The position numbers were made by a program, and so were the translations under genes. This document shows positions 61,820-64,000 of a DNA stretch of 64,000 nucleotides, piece by piece. This DNA is from CAVZTX01 sp963778375 (GTDB lineage: Bacteria > Chloroflexota > Ktedonobacteria > Ktedonobacterales > Ktedonobacteraceae), in contig CAVZTX010000005.1 in the NCBI GenBank assembly GCA_963778375.1, positions 62,001 through 126,000 on the forward strand, in the 5' to 3' direction. Numbering within the stretch: the first letter of the stretch is position 1; each line of letters begins with the position of its first letter. Below the pieces are notes generated by a model. It was not told where the DNA came from and did not search any database. It worked only from the letters and a program-made list of their open reading frames with translations.

Positions 61820-64000
61820 ATGGAAATGCTGCGCAAAGTTCTGGTGCTGGGAGCAGGTGCACTCAAAATTGGACAGTCGGGTGAATTTGACTACTCCGGC
61901 TCCCAGGCCCTCAAAGCTTTACGAGAAGAAGGTGTCGCCACGGTCTTAGTCAATCCCAATATCGCGACCATTCAGACCTCAAGACTGCTGGCGGATCAGA
62001 TCTATTTCTTGCCCGTCACTGCGTTTTTCGTTGAAAAAATCATTGAGAAAGAACGGCCCGATGGCATCCTGCTTTCTTTCGGGGGTCAAACGGCGCTCAA
62101 TTGTGGGATTGAGTTGTTTTCCGAAGGAATTTTGGAAAAACATAACGTGAAAATTCTCGGCACTCCTATCTCAGCCATTATGCTCACCGAAGACCGGCAG
62201 GCCTTTGCAGAGCACTTGCAGAGTATTGACATTCCCACTCCGCTGAGTAGAAGCGCGGAAACACTCGAAGAAGCTATGTGTATTGGCACAGAAATTGGCT
62301 TTCCGGTGATGGTACGCGCTGGCTTTGCACTCGGTGGTCAGGGATCAGGCATTGCTTATGATGGCGAGGAACTTGAGCGTATTGTGAGTGGTTCCCTGGC
62401 GTTTGCCCCGCAGGTGTTAATTGAGCAATACTTGCATCACTACAAGGAAGTAGAGTATGAGGTGGTGCGGGATAGGTACGACAACTGCATCACGGTTTGC
62501 AATATGGAGAACATGGACCCGCTCGGTATACATACCGGCGAATCCATTGTCTTAGCTCCGAGCCAGACGCTCACGAATGCCGAATATCATATGCTGCGTA
62601 CCTCTGCAATCACCATTGTACGAAGCCTGGGCATCGTCGGAGAATGCAATGTACAGTTTGCACTTAATCCCAAAACTTCTGCCTACTACGTGATTGAAGT
62701 CAATGCTCGCCTCTCGCGCAGCTCGGCCCTCGCCAGTAAAGCGACAGGGTATCCATTGGCATATGTTGCAGCCAAATTAGCACTTGGCTATGGACTTACT
62801 GAGCTTACCAACGAGGTAACGGGTGTCACTCAGGCCTGTTTTGAGCCGAGTCTGGATTACCTGGTAGTGAAAATACCACGCTGGGATTTAGAAAAGTTCA
62901 AAGGTGTGGATGAGACAATCGGCACGAGCATGAAGTCCGTTGGGGAAGTTATGGGTATTGGCCGCACATTTGAGGAGGCCTATCAAAAAGCCATTCGCAT
63001 GTTAGACCTGGATTTTGAAGGCGCAACGTCCGACAACGTCTTTTCCAACGACGAAAGCGTTGCCGAAATTCTGCTCAAATATCTCTATACACCTACTCCT
63101 AAACGCATGTTTGCTCTCGCAATGGCATTACGCAACAATTACTCCATCCAAGAAATTGCCGAGATTACTGGCATTGATCCCTGGTTTTTGGAGAGAATTA
63201 AGCATATTGTTGATATTGAACAGACTCTAGAGGACGATCAAGATCTCTCCACTTCCCGATTATTAGCGTTGAAACAAATGGGTCTATCCGACAAGCGCAT
63301 TGGCAAACTTACTCACAAAACAGGTTTGGAGATACGTGCATTGCGTAAGCGATTGGGAGTGCTCCCATCTGTGTTTCAAATTGATACGTTGAGTGCCGAA
63401 TTCCCGTCTGATACCAATTATCTCTATATGACCTATAATGGACAGCATCACGATGTTACGCCACTGAAAGATGAAGGGGTGATTATTCTGGGATCGGGGC
63501 CTTATCGCATCGGCTCCTCGGTAGAATTTGATTGGACAAGTGTTAGTGCGGTACATGCACTCAAGAAGTATCAGAAACGCTCCATTGTAGTCAACTGCAA
63601 TCCTGAAACGGTTTCAACAGATTATGATACCTCAGATCGACTGTATTTTGAGGAATTGACCTTCGAGCGTATCGCCGACATTTGCGAATTTGAAAGTCCC
63701 TACGGGGTAATTGTCTCTGTTGGTGGCCAAACTCCCAATAACCGTGCCAAGGCCTTGCAGCGCTATGGTATACATATCCTGGGAACCGATGCCAATCACA
63801 TCGATCAGGCAGAAGATCGGAGTAAGTTTTCCAGCATGTTAGACACACTCGGCATTCGTCAGCCTGCATGGGATGCGTTTACCAATAGTGCTGAACTGAC
63901 TCGATTTGCCGAACGTGTGGGCTTTCCGGTTCTCGTCAGGCCATCCTATGTGCTTTCAGGCAGTGCCATGCATGTCTGTTATACCCAGGAGGAGCTAGAA
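61820..64000 (+). CDS. carB: Carbamoyl-phosphate synthase large subunit, 5' part
   Basis: 727 codons are in the window; the gene continues beyond the right edge. First ATP-grasp half: VLVLGAGALKIGQSGEFDYS, LLSFGGQTALNCGIELF, VRAGFALGGQGSGIAYD and VIEVNARLSRSSALASKATG. Second half begins IILGSGPYRIGSSVEFDW and VVNCNPETVSTDYDTSDRLY. GAGALKIGQSGEFDYSGSQ, in place of GSGPIVIGQACEFDYSG of most bacteria, resembles Bacteroidota-type CarB and the eukaryotic CAD/URA2 enzymes. With pyrB and carA it makes carbamoyl-aspartate for pyrimidines. AAGGGG precedes the ATG. Confidence 0.94.
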   Translation, partial: MEMLRKVLVLGAGALKIGQSGEFDYSGSQALKALREEGVATVLVNPNIATIQTSRLLADQIYFLPVTAFFVEKIIEKERPDGILLSFGGQTALNCGIELFSEGILEKHNVKILGTPISAIMLTEDRQAFAEHLQSIDIPTPLSRSAETLEEAMCIGTEIGFPVMVRAGFALGGQGSGIAYDGEELERIVSGSLAFAPQVLIEQYLHHYKEVEYEVVRDRYDNCITVCNMENMDPLGIHTGESIVLAPSQTLTNAEYHMLRTSAITIVRSLGIVGECNVQFALNPKTSAYYVIEVNARLSRSSALASKATGYPLAYVAAKLALGYGLTELTNEVTGVTQACFEPSLDYLVVKIPRWDLEKFKGVDETIGTSMKSVGEVMGIGRTFEEAYQKAIRMLDLDFEGATSDNVFSNDESVAEILLKYLYTPTPKRMFALAMALRNNYSIQEIAEITGIDPWFLERIKHIVDIEQTLEDDQDLSTSRLLALKQMGLSDKRIGKLTHKTGLEIRALRKRLGVLPSVFQIDTLSAEFPSDTNYLYMTYNGQHHDVTPLKDEGVIILGSGPYRIGSSVEFDWTSVSAVHALKKYQKRSIVVNCNPETVSTDYDTSDRLYFEELTFERIADICEFESPYGVIVSVGGQTPNNRAKALQRYGIHILGTDANHIDQAEDRSKFSSMLDTLGIRQPAWDAFTNSAELTRFAERVGFPVLVRPSYVLSGSAMHVCYTQEELE

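Noticed and set aside
1..64000. tRNA, rRNA, insertion sequences, prophage, replication origin
   Set aside because: I looked for these by eye on both strands and saw no tRNA clover-leaf, transposase, integrase, phage structural gene or DnaA-box cluster; a covariance or profile search could still find short elements.

Overview
The window reads as chromosomal DNA of a Chloroflexota bacterium, most likely of the Ktedonobacteria. This is inferred, not proven. Clues are the kinase-like receptors fused to solute-binding domains, TPR/CHAT proteins next to a sigma factor, a tricorn protease, an RND pump with no adaptor or outer-membrane partner, moderate G+C, and short dispersed GTAGGGGC-type repeats. 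No rRNA, tRNA, CRISPR array, insertion sequence or prophage was found.

Layout. 1-4.4 kb (+): end of an M24 peptidase, EF-P, an AccB-like protein that lacks the biotinylated lysine, exonuclease VII (xseA, xseB) and an alpha/beta hydrolase. 4.6-5.4 kb (+): an OmpR-type response regulator. 5.4-15.05 kb (-): a tryptophan operon trpS-trpE-trpG-trpD-trpCF-trpB-(B3/4 protein)-trpA-aroH, headed by a strong promoter and a tRNA-Trp T-box leader with terminator. 15.1-16.3 kb (-): an unknown membrane protein. 16.5-23 kb: AlkD-like repair protein, aroA, a fused aroK-aroB and aroC on +, with an APH(6)-type kinase and a VOC protein on -. 23-29.8 kb: a methyltransferase, a DtxR-type regulator with an FTR1 iron permease behind a palindromic operator, a HemL-like aminotransferase, an O-antigen ligase-like protein and DUF3307. 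30-37.7 kb (+): three tandem receptors with decayed kinase domains, two carrying PstS-like and one a LivJ-like extracellular domain. 37.7-41.5 kb: single-domain response regulator, a 53-residue protein coupled to a DUF1786 ATPase, an HTH protein, an SCP2 protein and a 6-pyruvoyl-tetrahydropterin synthase family enzyme. 41.9-46.9 kb (+): sigma factor, double-zinc-finger anti-sigma-like protein and TPR-CHAT protease. 47.1-59.2 kb: HutF, RND pump, tricorn protease, FKBP isomerase, FUSC transporter, methyltransferase. 59.4-64 kb (+): pyrB-carA-carB behind a promoter and attenuator-like leader; carB runs off the window.

Together the first half encodes much of the shikimate and tryptophan pathway (aroA, aroK, aroB, aroC, all trp genes, chorismate mutase), and uncharged tRNA-Trp probably sets its tryptophan branch. 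The second half is mostly sensing, signalling and proteolysis, ending in pyrimidine synthesis.

A caution: at least ten single-base frame interruptions lie between 12.4 and 35.3 kb (trpE twice, aroK, aroB, aroC, a methyltransferase, dtxR, hemL-like, two receptors). I saw none outside this interval. Protein similarity resumes at once in the new frame each time, so local sequence error is the likeliest cause and true decay is the alternative. Gene coordinates below span both sides of each break.
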